Below, one piece after another: positions 63,313-64,000 of a stretch of DNA of 64,000 bases (position 1 is the first letter of the stretch; the number at the start of each line of letters is the position of its first letter). Source of the DNA: Streptomyces mirabilis (GTDB lineage Bacteria > Actinomycetota > Actinomycetes > Streptomycetales > Streptomycetaceae); assembly GCF_018310535.1 (NCBI RefSeq), contig NZ_CP074102.1:4960001-5024000 (forward strand), in the 5' to 3' direction. Under the pieces are notes generated by a model. The model had not been told where the DNA came from, made no database searches, and saw only the letters and a list, made by a program, of their open reading frames with translations. Made by a program: the position numbers and the translations under genes.

Positions 63313-64000
63313 CCTGCGTACCGCCCCCGCCAGGATCCACCCCTCCACCGCCTCGTACTGTCTGCGCTGTTCCTCCGCCTTACGGCGCCCGGAGATCACC
63401 GTCCCCAGCCACCCGTAGGCGAAGCCGAGGGGAATGGACACGAGGCCGGTGGTGGTGAACGGGAACCAGTTGAAGTCGGCCTCCGGGAAGGCCGAAGTGG
63501 GGGAGCCGGAGACCAGGTTGGTGCCGGTCATGAGGATCAGGACGGTCAGCGTTCCGCCGATGAGGGTGCACAGGAGGCCCGTGCGGGTGTAGCGGCGCCA
63601 GAAGAGGCCGTAGACCAGCGCGGGCGCTATGGCCGAGGCGCCCAGGCAGAACGACAGCGTGACCAGGGGTTGCAGGCTGCGGTGCTGGACGAGGGTGGCG
63701 AGCAGGATCGCAGGCGCGCCGACCGCGAGCGCGGAGACCCGGGCGAGGGTCATCTCGCGGCGCGGGGACAGCTCCCGGATCCGCCCGGCGAACACGTCGT
63801 GGGCGAGGGAGTTGGCGCAGGCGAGGATCATCCCGGCGACCGAGGCGAGGAGCGTGAGGAAGATCGCCGTCGTCACGGTCGTGAAGAGGAGGGTCTCGGC
63901 CGTCGACACGTCCGGTCCGAACGCGGCCCTGGATCCCAGCAGGTACGCCGTGTTGCCCTGCGGGTCGGCGGCCGCGATCACGGACCGTCCGATCAGCGCC
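63304..64000 (-). CDS. Cation:solute symporter, C-terminal part (5' end outside the window)
   Basis: The frame runs from the window edge to the stop at 63304 (232 residues visible). Helices such as TTVTTAIFLTLLASVAGMILA and LVTLSFCLGASAIAPALVYG, with the loop NSLAHDVFAGR and the C-terminal KAEEQRRQYEAVEG, fit the acetate/solute symporter (ActP-like SSS) group. The NSLAHD motif is typical of this branch. The first half is missing. It is convergent with the DivIVA-like gene. Confidence 0.82.
   Translation of the reverse strand, partial: ALIGRSVIAAADPQGNTAYLLGSRAAFGPDVSTAETLLFTTVTTAIFLTLLASVAGMILACANSLAHDVFAGRIRELSPRREMTLARVSALAVGAPAILLATLVQHRSLQPLVTLSFCLGASAIAPALVYGLFWRRYTRTGLLCTLIGGTLTVLILMTGTNLVSGSPTSAFPEADFNWFPFTTTGLVSIPLGFAYGWLGTVISGRRKAEEQRRQYEAVEGWILAGAVRRTP

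Overview
The window is a stretch of a high-GC actinobacterial chromosome, almost certainly Streptomyces. Codon third positions are strongly G/C, GTG starts and 4-base ATGA/GTGA overlaps are common, and the order pmt - rsmI - tatD - rpfB - ksgA - ispE, then galT-galE-galK, then ppc - pth - rplY - prs - glmU - tRNA-Gln, matches what I remember of the S. coelicolor core region around SCO3120-SCO3157. That comparison is from memory; no search was run.

Bases 1-8118 are accessory DNA: the C-terminal part of a large serine recombinase, a three-gene operon of WXG100-like proteins, a decayed plasmid-type replication initiator, a fragment of msrA, two long perfect palindromes, and two single-gene modules (a sedolisin-like protease and a methyltransferase). 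Three imperfect copies of a 42-bp site (5141, 7109, 8077) separate the modules, and the last copy cuts off the 3' end of a chromosomal EamA transporter gene. Bases 8068-13048 return to the chromosome: EamA, a YbaK-type deacylase and two tandem MecA-like penicillin-binding proteins.

Bases 13243-18058 look like a second island. A 95-bp identical direct repeat, which is the 3' end of the pmt gene, bounds it on both sides. It carries a collagen-like protein, a remnant of a tyrosine recombinase that still has the catalytic tyrosine, two small proteins of unknown function, a PdxH-like fragment and a META-domain lipoprotein.

Bases 17970-56773 are mostly housekeeping: protein O-mannosylation, rRNA methylation, dormancy exit (Rpf), isoprenoid synthesis, an ABC-F factor, two PQQ-propeller membrane proteins, a response regulator without its phospho-acceptor aspartate, a GNAT/AAA+ fusion, a sodium-solute symporter, the galactose operon, MarR/Tam and desaturase/TetR regulatory units, PEP carboxylase, translation genes, PRPP synthetase and GlmU. 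A frameshifted HTH protein lies beside tRNA-Gln.

Bases 57014-62160 hold the most unusual cluster. A SUKH-3 protein and a YwqJ-type deaminase are divergent from two large proteins that each join toxin-like and immunity-like domains in one chain: WHH nuclease with SUKH-1, and YrhB-like with a deaminase-like domain and SUKH-4. None has a secretion signal. This looks like a polymorphic toxin/immunity set turned to use inside the cell. The window ends with a DivIVA-like coiled-coil protein and the 3' part of another symporter gene. A family of GC-rich repeats recurs in at least five intergenic gaps.
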